DNA of 64,000 nucleotides, from contig CM030717.1 of assembly GCA_017979445.1 (NCBI GenBank), positions 16,975,288 through 17,039,287 of the forward strand. Reading direction: 5' to 3'. Numbering within the stretch: the stretch's first letter is position 1; the number at the start of each line of letters is the position of its first letter. The notes under the pieces were generated by a model. The model saw only the letters and a program-made list of their open reading frames with translations. It was not told where the DNA came from and searched no databases. Below are positions 47,202 through 59,274 of this stretch, piece by piece. The DNA is from Akebia trifoliata (lineage: Eukaryota > Streptophyta > Magnoliopsida > Ranunculales > Lardizabalaceae). The translations under genes were made by a program, and so were the position numbers.

Positions 47202-48939
47202 TGTAGACACCCCATTTTTGCATCCGCCTGATTAATCAAGTCGTCAACCCGATCGCAAAAGTTCCCAATAATGGATGTTTATTCTAGTACTTTATTTTGT
47301 CACCAAATGTGTTTTCAGAAATCCGGATGAGGTATCTCGAACTGACAAAACCTTAGAAACCACGCTACGCTAGGAAAATACGATCCCAGAAATGTAGAAA
47401 TCATCATATTGCAGACCAAAAAGAAGTTTTACGATAAAAATCACTAAAAATGACTAAATTACCAAAATACCCCTAACATCAAAACAACCTTAGAGCTTAC
47501 ATTATGCTTAGGAAAACCCGTTCAAACACATAAAACGACAAATCGAAACCAAGTAAACCACTTCACCAATTTTCACAAAATTTGACAAAATTATGAAAAT
47601 ACCCCTTATAAAATTCATGACCATTTAACACAAAAAATTTCATAAATGACAAAAACCAACATTCCCATTGAATTCCTTACGAAAAACTGATTCCAAAACA
47701 TCCTGGAACATTGAAAAACGACTTAAAACGTAAAACATCCTCTCCGAAGGCAAAATGGTAATTTCACAATTCTAATAATTAAAATTTTTGAAATTAATAA
47801 ATAAATCATTAAATAATGTAAAGTGAAACATTAATAAAATTAATTATAAAATTTAAATAAAAAAATTGATTAATCAGGCTTTCAAGAAAACTTGTTGATG
47901 GTTCGCAAGATATTTCTTTAAGGACCCCACCATTTGGGGGTCCAAAGAATCAAAGATATAATAAAGGGGGGTTCTCCAAAAATTTAAAGTCAATCAAGAA
48001 AGACTAAAGTCAAGATATTAAAGTCAATCAAATAAGACTAAAGTCAAAATTAAAGTCAATTAAATAAGACTAAAGTCAAGTATTAAAGTCAATCTCATAA
48101 GACTAAAGTCAAAACCCTAAATCAAAACCCTAGTCTAAACTAATCAAGTCAATCTCATAAGATTAAAGTCAAAATCCTAAATTAAAACCCTAATCTAAAT
48201 TAATCAAGTCAATCTCATAAGACTAAAGTCAAAATCCTAAGTCAAAACCCTAAAGACTAAGTTCATCTCATGAGACCAAAGTCTAAACCCTAATTGAAAT
48301 CCTAAAATAAACCCTAATCAAACCCTAATTCTCCTAAAAAAAATTATAAATAGGAGCCTCCACACCCTATTTTCGTATCAAAGAAAAAACCCTAGAAAAA
48401 GTAGGTGAAGAAGCTTCCACAACCTCTCAAAAACCCTAATTTTGGAGCCTCAACTCTTTACCTAACACCCCTGCTTCGATTTTAGCCTAAAAAAACACCC
48501 AAAAACCTCTCAAAAATCCACAACAAATTCGAAGCACCCAGATCTAAGAAGGAGATACCTTACCTCGGAGATGAGAAGTCAGATCCGGAGATAGAACGAA
48601 GTAAGGAATACGGTACAAGGAGTCGTTTTCACCAGATCTGAGGGAATAGCACTTTTGCAGATCGAAGGTAAGAATTTCATTATTTTTTAATCTAGGTTTG
48701 TTATTAGCGATGTAGATTTATTTGGGATAAGTAGAGACCGGCAATGACCGGGCGGGGTTGGTGCCTAACACCTTCCAACCCTGTAACATGATCCCCGGAT
48801 TCAGATTTTCTGTAGTAGATTAGTTCATTATCCGTTTTAGAGTTAGTTTGGTTCCAATACCGTAATAACTAGGTGGCGACTCCCAAACCTCAAGGGTCAA
48901 AAGTGGATCCGCGCACCCCGCTGATCGAGGGCGCTTTCA
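47202..48939 (+). repeat. Element B, 3' LTR
   Basis: 1,738 bases, matching 25339-27074 with substitutions dominated by transitions. Hairpin at 47922-47943, TATA box at 48345-48352. Ends GGGCGCTTTCA, followed by the duplicated GTATC. Confidence 0.85.
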
Positions 48940-49140
48940 GTATCCGTTCAAACAAGGTCCACAATCCGTATCCATCTAAATCGGGCTCACAACCTGTATC
49001 CATTTGAACCAAGTCCACAACCTGTATCCATCTAAATCAGGTCCACAACCTTTATCCATTCGAACCAGGTCCAAAATCCGTATCTACTTGAACCAGGTCC
49101 ACGACCTGTACCCATTTTGAATCGGGTTCACAATCCAATT
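48940..49140 (+). repeat. 28-bp tandem array, right part (element A)
   Basis: About seven diverged units of 'gtccacaacctgtatccatc' plus 8 bases, continuing the array at 24949-25338 across element B. Confidence 0.75.
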
Positions 49141-49309
49141 TCAACCCAAACTGATTCCATGAAACATATGTGATTTAACAAAGTCGACAATCGATCGATC
49201 AACTTGAATGAATTCAATCATTTTTTGATCAAATATATTTAAAAAAAATAAAAAAATAAAAAAAATAAAAAAATAAAAAACAAAACAATTTTTTTTTAAA
49301 AGCAATAAT

Positions 49310-49470
49310 TGCAATTTTTGATCAAAGTCGATGCCTAAGAACGATTTTGCACTATTGATACGAGGGGAATAGACTACGTTTATTTAAGGAAATGAGGTGA
49401 TTTAAGAATGCCCTGTGCGTCACCTCTTCCCTAGGGATCTGACTAGCCGATCTTGATTTCAGATAATTGA
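49310..49470 (+). other. Element A copy of the conserved leader block
   Basis: 'tgatcaaagtcgatgcctaa', 'acgaggggaatagactacgt', 'gtgcgtcacctctt' and 'gatctgactagccgatcttg' run in the same order as in B and C (about 29820-29990), though diverged. This shows the block is ancient and common to all three elements. Confidence 0.55.
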
Positions 49471-49499
49471 ATTGGAAGCTAACAAGAAAGATATTTTTC

Positions 49500-50320
49500 C
49501 AAACTCAATTTATTTCAGTAATCTTTTTTTTCAAAATATTTTACCGACTCTGTGTGGATGCCAGTTCCATGTTGATGTAACTATCTTTTTAAAAAAAATA
49601 TTTTACCGACTCCGTGTCGATGCCAACTTTGTATTGATATAATCTTTGTTCAAAATATTTTATCGACTCCGTGTCGATGCCAGCTTCGTGTTGATATAAT
49701 TCTTTTTTCAAAATGTTTTACCGACTTCGTGTTGATGCCAACTCCATGCTGATGTAATTCTTTTTTCAAAATGTTTTACCAACTCCGTGTTGATGCCAAC
49801 TTCATGTTGATGTAACTCTCTTTTTTCAAAAATATTTTATCGACACCGTGTCGATGCCAGCTCCATGCTGATGTAATTTTTTTTTCAAAATATTTTATCG
49901 ATTCCGTGTCGATGCCAACTTCGTGTTGATGAAATTCCCTTTTCAAAATGTTTTATCGACTCCGTGTTGATGCCAGCTAGGCGCTGATGCCCACTTTGTG
50001 TTGATGCTAGTTCCATGCTGATGCCAACTCCATGTTGATGCCAGTTTCGTGCTAATGTAATTATTTTCAAAAGCTCACCACCCAGCTCCGCACTGATGCC
50101 AACTCCGTATTGATGCCGGCTCTGTGCTGATGTACTTATTTTCAAAAGTACACCACCCAGCTCTGAGCTGATGCCGACTCCATGTCGATGCCAGCTCCGT
50201 GCTGATGCCAACTCTGTGTTGATGCCAAGTTCGTGCTGATGTAATTATTTACAAAAATACACAATCCAGCCCCATGCTGATGCTAGCTTCGAGTTGATGA
50301 CGGCTCGGCTCTGAAAACTC
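49500..50320 (+). repeat. 17-18-bp and about 68-bp nested tandem repeats in element A
   Basis: Basic unit 'gatgccaactccgtgtt' with variants, arranged into longer units with 'cttttttcaaaatattttaccgac'. The reverse frame at 49885-50211 (histidine and glycine repeats) is an artefact. Confidence 0.75.
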
Positions 50321-50665
50321 TTTTTTCTTTAAAATTCATTTACTTTAAAAAATAAAAATATAATAAATAACTTGACCTGACTTAATAAAAACATCATGCA
50401 TTTTCTTTTTATAAACAATATAGTAACGCTTGGTCTTTTGTACCCACAAGTGGCCAAACGAAAGAAATACAAATAGCTAAAGGTGCCTTCGTATTTTCTC
50501 AGATCTTCAATTGCTACCATGAGTACCTCCGAAGCACCATAGCTTGCAATGATCGAAATGTAAGATATAGATACAAGGATTGCAGTATTACTGAAAACCA
50601 CTGAAAGATAAGAAAAAATGTTAAATGCCGTGTTAGATAACGCTAGCTTTATATAGGTCCAAACA

Positions 50666-52020
50666 ATGCAACAGCATGCGTCAGGGTCAAATCAGGATAT
50701 ACCCGACCAACCCCCACAAGGGCCACATACCACCTTGCCACCCACAGTGCTGGGATACCAAGGGCCCCCATTCTATATTCCGCATAATCAACCACCCTCT
50801 GTGATCATTCATAATGATGAGTGCAAGTACAGGGCCATAGAGGCCAAAAGTGCGACAGACGAAAAAATGGCCCAACAAATCGAGCCTCTTCAAGAAGAAA
50901 TGAAGAGAATGAAAGACCTCAACACTATGAGCGAGACTCGATTTAAAGAATTCTACTTTTATCCTAATGCACAGTTGTTGACCAAGTTCAAGTGTCCAGA
51001 ATTTGAGAAATATAACAAAGTAGGGTGTCCTCAGTCGCATATAAAGTTGTGTTGTGGGTCAATGTGTCAGTACGGTGAGGATGACAGATTGTTAGTGCAG
51101 TTGTTTCAAATAAGTCTGACAGGGCTGGCTCTTAAATGGTTATCTGGTTTGGACCATACACTCATCAAGAATTGGTAAGACCTAGTTGAAATGTTTTGGC
51201 ACAATTATCGATTCAACACATATGTGGGTTTGGACTGGAACGACATGGCCAAGATGACACAAAAACAGAAGGAAACGGTGAAAGAGTACGTCTAGAGGTG
51301 GCGAGAGTTTGCTTCACAAGTAAGGCCCGTGATGACTGAGCAAGAGATGAACACTACATTTATCTCAACACTAAGACACATTTTCTATACTCATCTGGTG
51401 TGACATACTACAAGTACCTTTTCAAATCTAGTACAGGTAGTAGATCGAGTCGAGGACGGGATCCAAATCGGTCTGATATTTGATTTCACAAGCTTAGGGG
51501 CAGCAGTAGGGATCCCCTCTCAAAGAAAACTAATGCCTATGGCGAAGAAAAGAGAAGAAACACAGGTTAACAATGTACAGCCAAACCGACCCCTATTTAT
51601 CTGGACACCAGCACTAAGACCTCGGGTTCCATCAACTTCTTGGGCTTCGGCACCTCCACCAATCTGGACCCCCGTACCTTAGAAGCCATTTCAAACAAAG
51701 CCTCCACCAGTTGCATAACAAGCACCGCAGTACGGGCAATGTCAGCAAGCATGACCTAACAAGATTAACAGGGTGTTTACCAGGTTGCCAATGGCATTAT
51801 CAGAATTACTCTAAATCTTGCTTAGGCGAGAGTATCTTGCTAAGAGGCCACCAAACCCAAAAGCTAAGAGAGGACCAGGGTACAATCCTAACTTATTTTG
51901 TGAATTTCATATGGGTGCTCTAGGGTACTCTACAGATCAGTGCTGGCAAGTCAAACATCAGGTACATAACCTGATTGATAAGAAGGTTCTCATATTGGAC
52001 GGGCCTGCAAATCCACCCTA
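50666..52020 (+). pseudogene. gag of element A (Ty3/gypsy, Tat type), degenerate
   Basis: Gag forms the virus-like particle of the retrotransposon. An open stretch 50666-51175 begins MQQHASGSNQDIPDQPP and has a short charged helix (AQQIEPLQEEMKRMKDL) followed by the capsid-like core KFKCPEFEKYNKVGCPQSHI and LFQISLTGLALKWLSGLD. A stop at 51176 is followed in frame by recognisable text with further stops (VEMFWHNYRFNTYVGLDWND; EYV then stop then RWREFASQVRP). Near the end is a zinc-knuckle-like motif, NLFCEFHMGALGYSTDQCWQ, with Cys/His spacing as in Tat gag. At least six stops make it non-functional. Confidence 0.8.
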
Positions 52021-52819
52021 ACAATAGAACATTAACCAAAACCCCATACCTACTCACAATGGAGGGGGAAGCAGGCACAAAGAAAATGTCATTCTCGGGG
52101 AATTCGATTTCAATCCATCAACTTTGATAGCTCCCATCGGGTCGAAAATCAGGACCCATCTAACAAGGGAATTAGAGATACTAACAGTTCACACCATCAA
52201 CCAGTCAATGACCACCACTCGTCATTCCTTACACCTCACCTATCCCTCAAGTAGCTTTTTCCCCCAACTCAATATCCAAACTGCAACCACCACCCCTCAT
52301 CCTCAACGTGAAACCTGATCCATCCCCAATAACCATACACTTACCAAATCCATTTCCATATAACTCTAACCAAGTAGTCCCCTAGAGTTACGAGACAACT
52401 ATCACCACATCAGTAGGGGTTGAGATGATGAAAAAATGATGGTAACCGACATTAGTCACATGACAAAAATAGGGAAATGTTAAAGGTGCTAGTAAAAGGG
52501 GTAAGCATCAAGGAAAAGATGAAAGAAATAGTAGAAGGAATAGTGGATGAGGAGAAATGAAAGGAAAAAGGGAAGGGCAAAGTAAATGAAGATGGCAAGA
52601 AAAGAGAAACGGTGAAAATGTCAGATGAGGAGGCTGTAGACTTCATTAAGCTCATTCGTAAGAGTGAGCATAATATCGTGGATCAACTGAACAAGCAACT
52701 GGCTCAGATCAGTATTTTAGGATTTCTATAGAAATCAGAGGAACATTGAAAGGTACTGCTGAGAGTCCTGAGAAAATCATATGTACTTATAACTACCTCA
52801 TCAGCACAGTTGGAATAGA

Positions 52820-53300
52820 CAATAGGTTAGATCATGGCTCCCAATCCCATTATCTTCATAGAGAGTGAGTTCATGCCAGAGGGACAAGTACACGTCAAAC
52901 CTTTGAATATCATGGTCATGTGCAAGAGCATGATGGTAGTCAGAGTACTGATTGATAATGGCTTAGCCATCAATGTCGATGCTTTCAAAACCTTTTGAAA
53001 ACTCAACGTCGACTGGTAGCATATCAAACCCGACAACAAAGTTGTCCGAGGTTTCGACAATTCAAGAAGAGACTCCTTGGGAGATATGGATCTACCAATC
53101 ACACATAGGCCCTTATACGTTCGAGATAACGTTCGAGGTCATGAAAATACCAACAACATTCAACTTGCTGCTAGACAGGCCATGAATCCACATTGCTGGG
53201 GCAGTACCTTCCTCTTTGCACCAAAGTGTCAAGTTTATCATGGGGCAAAGGATGATATTTGTCTTAGCAGAAAATCTTATCCTAGCTCGAAGAGCTCCAG
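52820..53300 (+). pseudogene. Aspartic protease of element A, degenerate
   Basis: VRVLIDNGLAINVDAFKTF (about 52940-52997) is the active-site region; the Tat lineage often has Asp-Asn-Gly here instead of Asp-Ser/Thr-Gly. A stop follows, then in another frame DMDLPITHRPLYV and, after a further shift, FNLLLDRP, corresponding to the family's 'LLGRPW'. The normal role is cleaving the gag-pol polyprotein. At least two frame changes are needed to read through. Confidence 0.7.
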
Positions 53301-53620
53301 ACGTGTCATTTATTGATATAAAGATGACCAATGATAAAGCATTATACCATTCCTATCAATTTGTTGCTGAGAATTATGTTGAGAAGGGGAAAGAGAAGGT
53401 GAATGCAGAAATATCAAAGGCAAATCTAATGGTTAAGCAAGTCTTGAAAAAAGTCGATTATCGACTTAGACAAGGGTTGGAACCAAGAGGAAAAGGGAAA
53501 ACCATGCCACTCGAAGCGAATAAGCACACCTCTTATTTTGGTTTGGGATTTAGACCTACGAAAAATGATATATTAGATATGAATGATAAAAAAAAAGAAC
53601 TCCAGCTAGCAATGAAGTAG
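53216..53620 (+). pseudogene. Protease to reverse transcriptase linker of element A
   Basis: Open stretch with VKFIMGQRMIFVLAENLI followed by ISKANLMVKQVLKKVDYRLRQ, GLEPRGKGKTMPLEANKHTS and YFGLGFRPTK. This G-patch-like linker, with 'G.G LG' and 'FGLGY.P' themes, is characteristic of Tat/Ogre polyproteins between protease and reverse transcriptase. It ends at a stop; downstream sequence to about 54560 is shifted and low-complexity. Confidence 0.65.
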
Positions 53621-54559
53621 AATCGTGAACCAAATGTTTGGAATTTGGGCATGGTTCCTCACATCAGCATCAGCTTCCCGAAATCACAAGTCAGACCCGA
53701 CAGTCTATCAGAACCACTGCCAACAAAGCTAGCCAGAAAAAAGAAAATAGTAAGTTTCAAACCCTAGCACATTCAAGAAGACTCAATTGTTGAGTCTCAA
53801 TCCTCCCACATGGAAGGCATTGATGTCTTATTCAATGGGAAGTCCAACGAAAGTTTATAAGAAACAACGGGAGAACCTGTACGCGCCGAATTCATTGTAA
53901 ACAAAAAAAATGAATCACCTTTCCCTATCAATATCGACTAGGCATTAGTCATCATCTCACCAAGTTTGGGAGGGACTATGCTCAACCCTGACAACATTTA
54001 ACTGGAGATCATGGTCATCTCTGAACCACCAAAAGAATCACTCTCTTATCTCATCCGCCCCCTCAGAGAAGGGAAAATCTTGAACAATTGGGAAGAATTC
54101 TCTTTAACTCTTGAAGCTATCGAGGCCTCAAAAAAAAATACCATTAGATAAATCTAATTTGCCCAAAGATCATAATGAGCCATCATCCTTGGGGAAAGAC
54201 TATTTTGAGGGCTCCCTATCTTTACTAATGAATTTGCATGATTGTTATTTTTATTTCAGATATTCAAAAAATAACAAAAAAATAAATATTCCTCAAAAAA
54301 TAAAAAAAAATCAAAAACATCTCAAAAGATAAAATAATAAAAAACGTTTCAAAATTGCAAAAACATAGATATATTTCAAAAACCAAAAAAAAAAAGTTTT
54401 CAAGAGATTTGTCTCAATCAAATAAATACCTAGATAGAACGAAATTTGAAAGGGACGAGTATGATTTTGATCTTGAACTCAACTTTGATCTCATGAGGAC
54501 CGAAGAAGAATCTATGGACGAAAAGGAATACCCACACAAAGAAATCAAAGACTTGGTAG

Positions 54560-55560
54560 AATGCCATGAGAAAAGTGTTTAGCCAAACATTGAGGATATA
54601 TATTCAATCAATCTTGGTATCGAAAAGGACCCACGAATCATCAAAATCGGAGCCTTACTAATACAACAACAAAAGGAAGAAATGATCGAACTCTTACAAG
54701 ATTATCAAGATGTTTGCATGGTCATACAGAGATATGCGGTTAGACACAGATCTGGTCTTCCACAAACTACCAATTACTCCCGGAAGTAAGTCGATCAAGC
54801 AGAAACTGAGAAAGTTGAAGCCAGAATGGACCCTCAAGGTCAAATATGAGGTCATGAAGCAATTCAAAGTAGGGTACCTCTCAGTTTCTACGTACCTCGA
54901 GTGGTTAGCTAACGTCGTCCCAATACCTAAGAAAGATGGGAAGATACGCATGTGCGTTGACTACCGAGACTTGAACAAGGCTAATCCTAAGGATGACTTT
55001 CCACTTCATCGACACTCTAGTCAATAGTATGGCAGGGCACGACATGTTCTCGTTCATGGATGGTTTCTCAAGCTATAAACAAATAAAAATGGTAGAAGAA
55101 GACCAGAAAAAAATTGCATTCAACATACCATAAGGTACTTTCCATTACAAAGTCATGCCATTAGGGCTGAAGATCGTAGGGGCGACTTACCAATGTGCAA
55201 TGACTGCATTATTCCACGATATGATTTATAAAAAAATAGAGACTTTCGTAGACGATATGATTGCTAAGTCTGGCATAGGAAAAAATCATCTAGTAAATCT
55301 TAAGAAGTTGTTCAATAGGCTATAGAAGTACAGTTTAATGCTCAACCCGGTAAAATATGTATTCGGGACAACATCGGGCAAGCTATTGTGATTCATTGTC
55401 AACAAAAGAGGTATCGAGATAGATTCGACAAAGACTACATATATCCTCGAGATAAAGGTACCTATTTCAGAAAGAGATGTTCGGGCATTCTTGGGGAGAA
55501 TACAATATCAATTCATTGCTCAACTCATGCCTATCTGTGAGCCAGTTTTCAAGCTACTAA
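54560..55560 (+). pseudogene. Reverse transcriptase of element A, degenerate
   Basis: Pre-RT linker LLQDYQDV then, after a frameshift, FAWSYRDMRLDTDLVFHKLP. The fingers/palm section EWLANVVPIPKKDGKIRMCV then DYRDLNKANPKDDFPL lies at about 54897-55005. The catalytic motif FVDDMIAKS (55245-55271) is present, matching the Ty3/gypsy Y/FVDD box. Multiple frameshifts and stops occur between these motifs (after 55026, around 55060 and 55320), so the enzyme is dead. It would copy the element RNA into DNA. Confidence 0.85.
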
Positions 55561-56045
55561 AAAAGGATACGCCAAAGAAATGGAACAAAGACTGCTAGGA
55601 AGCATTCGACAAAATTAAACAATATCTGCTTAATTCACCAGTCTTGGTCCCTTCTACGTTAGGGCGACCTCTACTTATGTACATCTCAGTGCAAGAAATG
55701 TCAATGGGATGTATGCTAGGGCAATACGATGAATCAGGACGAAAGAAACAAGCTATCTACTATCTCAACAAGAAATTTATCGAGTACGAAGTAAATATTC
55801 AACGTTTAAGAAGACTTGTTGTGCATTAGTCTAGGCATTTCAACGACTATGTCACTATTTGCTCAGTTACTCGACTATGCTTATCGCCAGAATGGATCCC
55901 CTAAAGTACCTTTTTGAGAAACCAACGCTAACAGGTCGCACAACGAAATAACAATTATTGTTATCTGAGTTTGACATCACCTATGTCACTCAAAAGGCCA
56001 TTAAAGGGCAAGCTATTGCTGATTACTTAGCCGAGCACCCGTTGC
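55560..56045 (+). pseudogene. RNase H (retroviral type) of element A, degenerate
   Basis: Text such as LLNSPVLVPSTLGRPLLMYI, EMSMGCMLGQYDESGRKKQA then IYYLNKKFIEYEVN (55644-55829), and FDITYVTQKAIKGQAIADYL then AEHPL (about 55960-56045), follows the standard 'L.LY..V....VG.VL.Q' and 'Y...KA.KG..ADFLA' pattern of the Tat pol. Stops interrupt it near 55830 and 55950. Confidence 0.75.
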
Positions 56046-56129
56046 CTGACTATGAGCCATTAAGAACGAAATTTCCTGACAAAGCCATATTACTCACTGA
56101 GATTGAAGACAAGGATGAAGAAACATGCT

Positions 56130-56515
56130 GAAAAATGTACTTTGATGGAGTAGCAAATCAAAAAGGAAATGGAATAGGGGTAGTCTTGATCAAATCGGAT
56201 GGGTCCCACGGGCTAATTACTATTAGATTGAAGTTCCAAGGTTCTGATAATGAGGTTGAATACGAAACATGCATAGTAGGGTTGAAAACAGCATTAGATC
56301 TCGAGGTGGAAAAAATTGACATATTTAGATATTCAAGTCTAGTAGTCTATTGGACGATTGGAAAATGGAAGACCCGTGAACAGAGATTGATCCCTTACCA
56401 TGAGTATCTCAAAGAATTAAGCTCAAGCTTTAACAGGATTTCATTTACATAAATGCCGAGAGCTAATAATCAATTTGTAGATGTACTAGCTACGCTTGCT
56501 TCCATGATCAATATT
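56130..56515 (+). pseudogene. Second, archaeal-type RNase H (aRNH) of element A
   Basis: MYFDGVANQKGNGIGVVLIK, GSDNEVEYETCIVGLKTALD and, past a stop at 56450, MPRANNQFVDVLATLASM match the extra RNase H domain that defines Tat/Ogre elements. The first Asp (YFDG), the Glu (VEYET) and the last Asp (QFVDVLA) are kept. The Asp expected in 'GDS.LVV' is Tyr here (FRYSSLVV), so a catalytic residue is lost. Confidence 0.8.
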
Positions 56516-56689
56516 TTAAAAGATCTAGTCATTGACCTTATCGAGATCGGGATTCAAGATGAGTTGGCCTATTATTTATCCGAAGTAGAAGAATCTGAAG
56601 AAAAACCATGGTACTCAGACATCAAGGCATACCTTGAAGATCGAACCCTGTCATCAGACGTAACGTCTAATGATCGAAGGACTGTTTAG

Positions 56690-56736
56690 AAGTTGGCAGG
56701 CCAATTCTTCTTAAGCAATGGCATTCTGTACAAAAA
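56690..56736 (+). pseudogene. First codons of integrase, cut off by a deletion
   Basis: KLAGQFFLSNGILYKNEK resembles the start of the integrase zinc-binding domain ('..FF...G.LYKR'). The text then passes without a break into LTR sequence ('aaaaagtggcattttgatcg'), so the rest of integrase, the 3' untranslated region and the first 100 or so bases of the LTR are missing. Confidence 0.7.
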
Positions 56737-58873
56737 TGAAAAAAGTGGCATTTTGATCGAATCGAGGTCCCTAAGACAAATGGGCCCACCAAAAAGAATT
56801 GGCGTACCCCCACCTTCACCGTTGTGCTCCCCAAAACCAAAAATGCCAAATTTTCAATAAAATTCTCCAACGGGCCTAAAAAGCCCAATTTGTCAACACG
56901 TGGCATTTTGACCAATCTAAGGATTTTCAAAACCCCTAAATAGATGAATAAACTTGAAATGAGACTTGAGATACCTACCACCTTCCCTGAATTTCACCGT
57001 TCTACTCCAGAATCAAAAATACCTCAAACCTGTTTAGAGCCCACGAACCCTCAACTCTTAAAAATACATTTATCACCTTACCCCCTAACTTAAATTTAAT
57101 CCCACATCACCCAAACCCTGAAACCTACACACCCTAAAAAACCTATGCCAAAATGACCCTAAACAATTTCAAATAATTCAAAACCCTTCCTAAAATTCAA
57201 GTCCAATACACTAAAGTCCACAAATCATTATCCATATCCAATCCACATCCATACCCATAATTCTAACCCACAAAATACTACTCATGTTAATCAATCACCA
57301 TCTTAATCATCAAATATGACACATGTTATCACCCCCTCTCACCTCCCTCATCCAACTACCTACCCCTATCACCTTTCCCTAACTATCCATCTACCTATAT
57401 CACCTCTCTCTAAAAATCACCTCAACCCATACCCTTCCCTTACCTACCACATCATTCCTTCCCTAAACAAATCATCTACCCCCCATCTCAACCCATACCC
57501 TTATCTAACCTATCCTCATCATCACTTACAAATCCATTTCTACAAATCAAACATACACCCCTCATCCCTAATCTCACACTCCTTCTATCCAATTAACTCA
57601 TCTAATCACCTTATCTCTCCATCCTTTTGACACATGTCATCATCTCTTTAACTCTCCCAAAAACCCAAACACCTAACTCGTTACACAGCATATTCTCCTA
57701 ATCTAAACACCTCACCTCTTCAACCAACCTAACACTCCATCGACACATCACTCCTTACACCCCCATTCTTTCAAATCAAACACCCATTATCTCACCTCAC
57801 TAAATACTCTACCTAAATGGATTGGGTAAGATTCAAATCATCTGGATCAAAACATTATCCATTTGCACTTATTATACAATTATGCACCTCCCCACTATAA
57901 ATTTCATACCCCTCACCTTCCAAACTTATGCCATTCTTTACTCTCCCAACATTTCACCCCATTATATCCCTAAAGTATCCTCCTAACACCTATAAATACC
58001 CCTTTCATCTCCCAAATCAAACTCTCACCAAGTCTTATACTAAAAACTACACTCAACTCAACTTTCAACTCCTCTATTCACTATTCTCTCACATTATCTT
58101 CTAAAAAAGAGTCACATTCTCATAAATTACTAAGGACTCAAGAAGACATAGAAGAAGAATGAAGAAAAGGAAGAAAAGCTAAGGCTTCAAGGTGGGTCAA
58201 AAGAACACTTCCCCCCTCTCTCTACCCTCTCCATATCCCTTTTTTATTATCCTCTTTCTCTCTTTAATTTTTTTATATTAGAAAACTTCTAAGATGTAAT
58301 GCTACCCCTCTTCTATCTCCTATAGATTGGACATCGGTTCGGTTGAAAGTATAGGGGTTGTAATCCTTTTTTAAAATAAAATTAGTTTTAGTCCCTAAAC
58401 TATTTTGGGATAGTTGGTATTCGGATCCTTCTCAACCCATGAGAATGGACCCGTGACCTTAGCCAATACTTTTCAAATGTTAGTTATGCCCAAGGTAAAA
58501 AGATTTATAAGGATCATCTCCTTCTATGGGATGATCCTATAATCAAGCCAAAAATAAATCCCTACTTAGGGTACAAATTATCAACACATGGCACTTTATT
58601 TTTCATAAAAAATGACCAAGTTGAGTTGAGGTTACTAACATTTTGTGGGGAGAAAAGGATGCCTAACACCTTCCCTTTTCTTCAATTGAGCCGTTTACCC
58701 CGATCTCAAGGTTAGATCGATATCTTATCCATCGAGAGTCACTAAAATACAAAAATGATAATTTTCTTAAAAATGTACATTGTGTGACTATTCACACCCT
58801 TTTACAATATGAATGGTGGTGACTTCCAACCTTAGCAGATGTGGTACTCGTAATTGAGAATCACATATCTATT
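56737..58873 (+). repeat. Element A, 3' LTR, 5'-truncated
   Basis: Aligns with the 5' LTR from about 21487 onward, so about 100 bases are missing at its left end; it also lacks the 'acctcttaaaggttta' segment at 21519-21535. TATA box at 57991-57998. Its terminus has mutated from TCTACA to TCTATT. Many substitutions against the 5' LTR show an old insertion. The 104-codon frame at 57316-57630 is low-complexity. Confidence 0.8.
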
Positions 58874-58878
58874 GAAGT

Positions 58879-59274
58879 CACAACAGGATTTAGATGAGGT
58901 GATCGGAATGACATTTGTTTGTTCACATCAAAATAAATACACATCAAAGATGGTAAAAACGGAGGTAATAGTTAGGAACGAGATTATGATAAAGATAAGT
59001 ATGAGTACTTCAACTATTAAATGTAGATGTTAGGCGGTAATACAAATTATACATGAGGTCTATAGTATCCGATGGAAAGTGATGACCTTCAAAGACAACC
59101 ATAATCACAAGGTAGTTACACGGGGAGGAGAATGAGTATAAGGTCAAATAAAAACATGCCAAAAGCAGCTAAAAATTTAGTTGAAGCATTCGAAAGAGAA
59201 AATCTATCAGTTGACAAAGTTTCAACAATCCTTGGTGGTGATTTGATTGATTTCGATAATAGTAAGAGTGGTTA
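58879..59274 (+). pseudogene. FAR1/FHY3-like transposase, continuation (3' half of the exon)
   Basis: Directly after the GAAGT duplication the frame of 21150-21384 continues: DLDEVIGMTFVCSHQNKYTS, then degenerate sequence, then a zinc-finger-like segment with AVIQIIHEVYSIRWKVMTFK followed by DNHNHK (about 59046-59120). This is the C..C...H-x-H arrangement of the FAR1 domain, with a stop codon after the Cys. A frame slip follows, then KNMPKAAKNLVEAFERENLS and VSTILGG, matching the helix after the zinc finger in FAR1 proteins, to a stop at 59274. Clearly inactive. Confidence 0.65.

Larger units (their letters stand above)
25339..48939 (+). mobile_element. Element B: Tat/Ogre-like LTR retrotransposon, non-autonomous
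   Basis: Starts TGTAGACACCCC and ends GGGCGCTTTCA, with perfect 5-bp duplications GTATC at 25334-25338 and 48940-48944. LTRs are 25339-27074 and 47202-48939. A primer-binding site of the tRNA-Arg type follows the 5' LTR, and a purine tract precedes the 3' LTR. About 11.4 kb remain without nested element C. Inside I see only integrase remnants; gag, protease, reverse transcriptase and RNase H are not visible. The LTRs differ by about ten bases in their first 165, so the insertion is clearly older than C. Confidence 0.85.
21385..58873 (+). mobile_element. Element A: Ty3/gypsy (Tat/Ogre-type) retrotransposon, integrase deleted
   Basis: Starts TGTAGACACC and ends TCTATT, where the first LTR ends TCTACA. 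It is flanked by the 5-bp duplication GAAGT (21380-21384 and 58874-58878). Without nested element B it is about 13.9 kb. Order: LTR, long leader with tandem arrays, gag, protease, reverse transcriptase, RNase H, a second (archaeal-type) RNase H, the first few integrase codons, then a truncated 3' LTR. The long LTR, long leader and dual RNase H place it in the Tat lineage. The many stops and frameshifts and the diverged LTRs mean it is old and inactive. Confidence 0.8.

Noticed and set aside
49885..50211. Reverse frame with HRHG and SAELGG repeats
   Set aside because: It is the translation of the 17-18-bp minisatellite in element A, with no independent support.
52452..52655. Ser/Phe-rich reverse frame of 67 codons, and similar antisense frames at 50687-51040 and 54694-54951
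   Set aside because: They are shadows of the gag-pol remnant of element A on the opposite strand.
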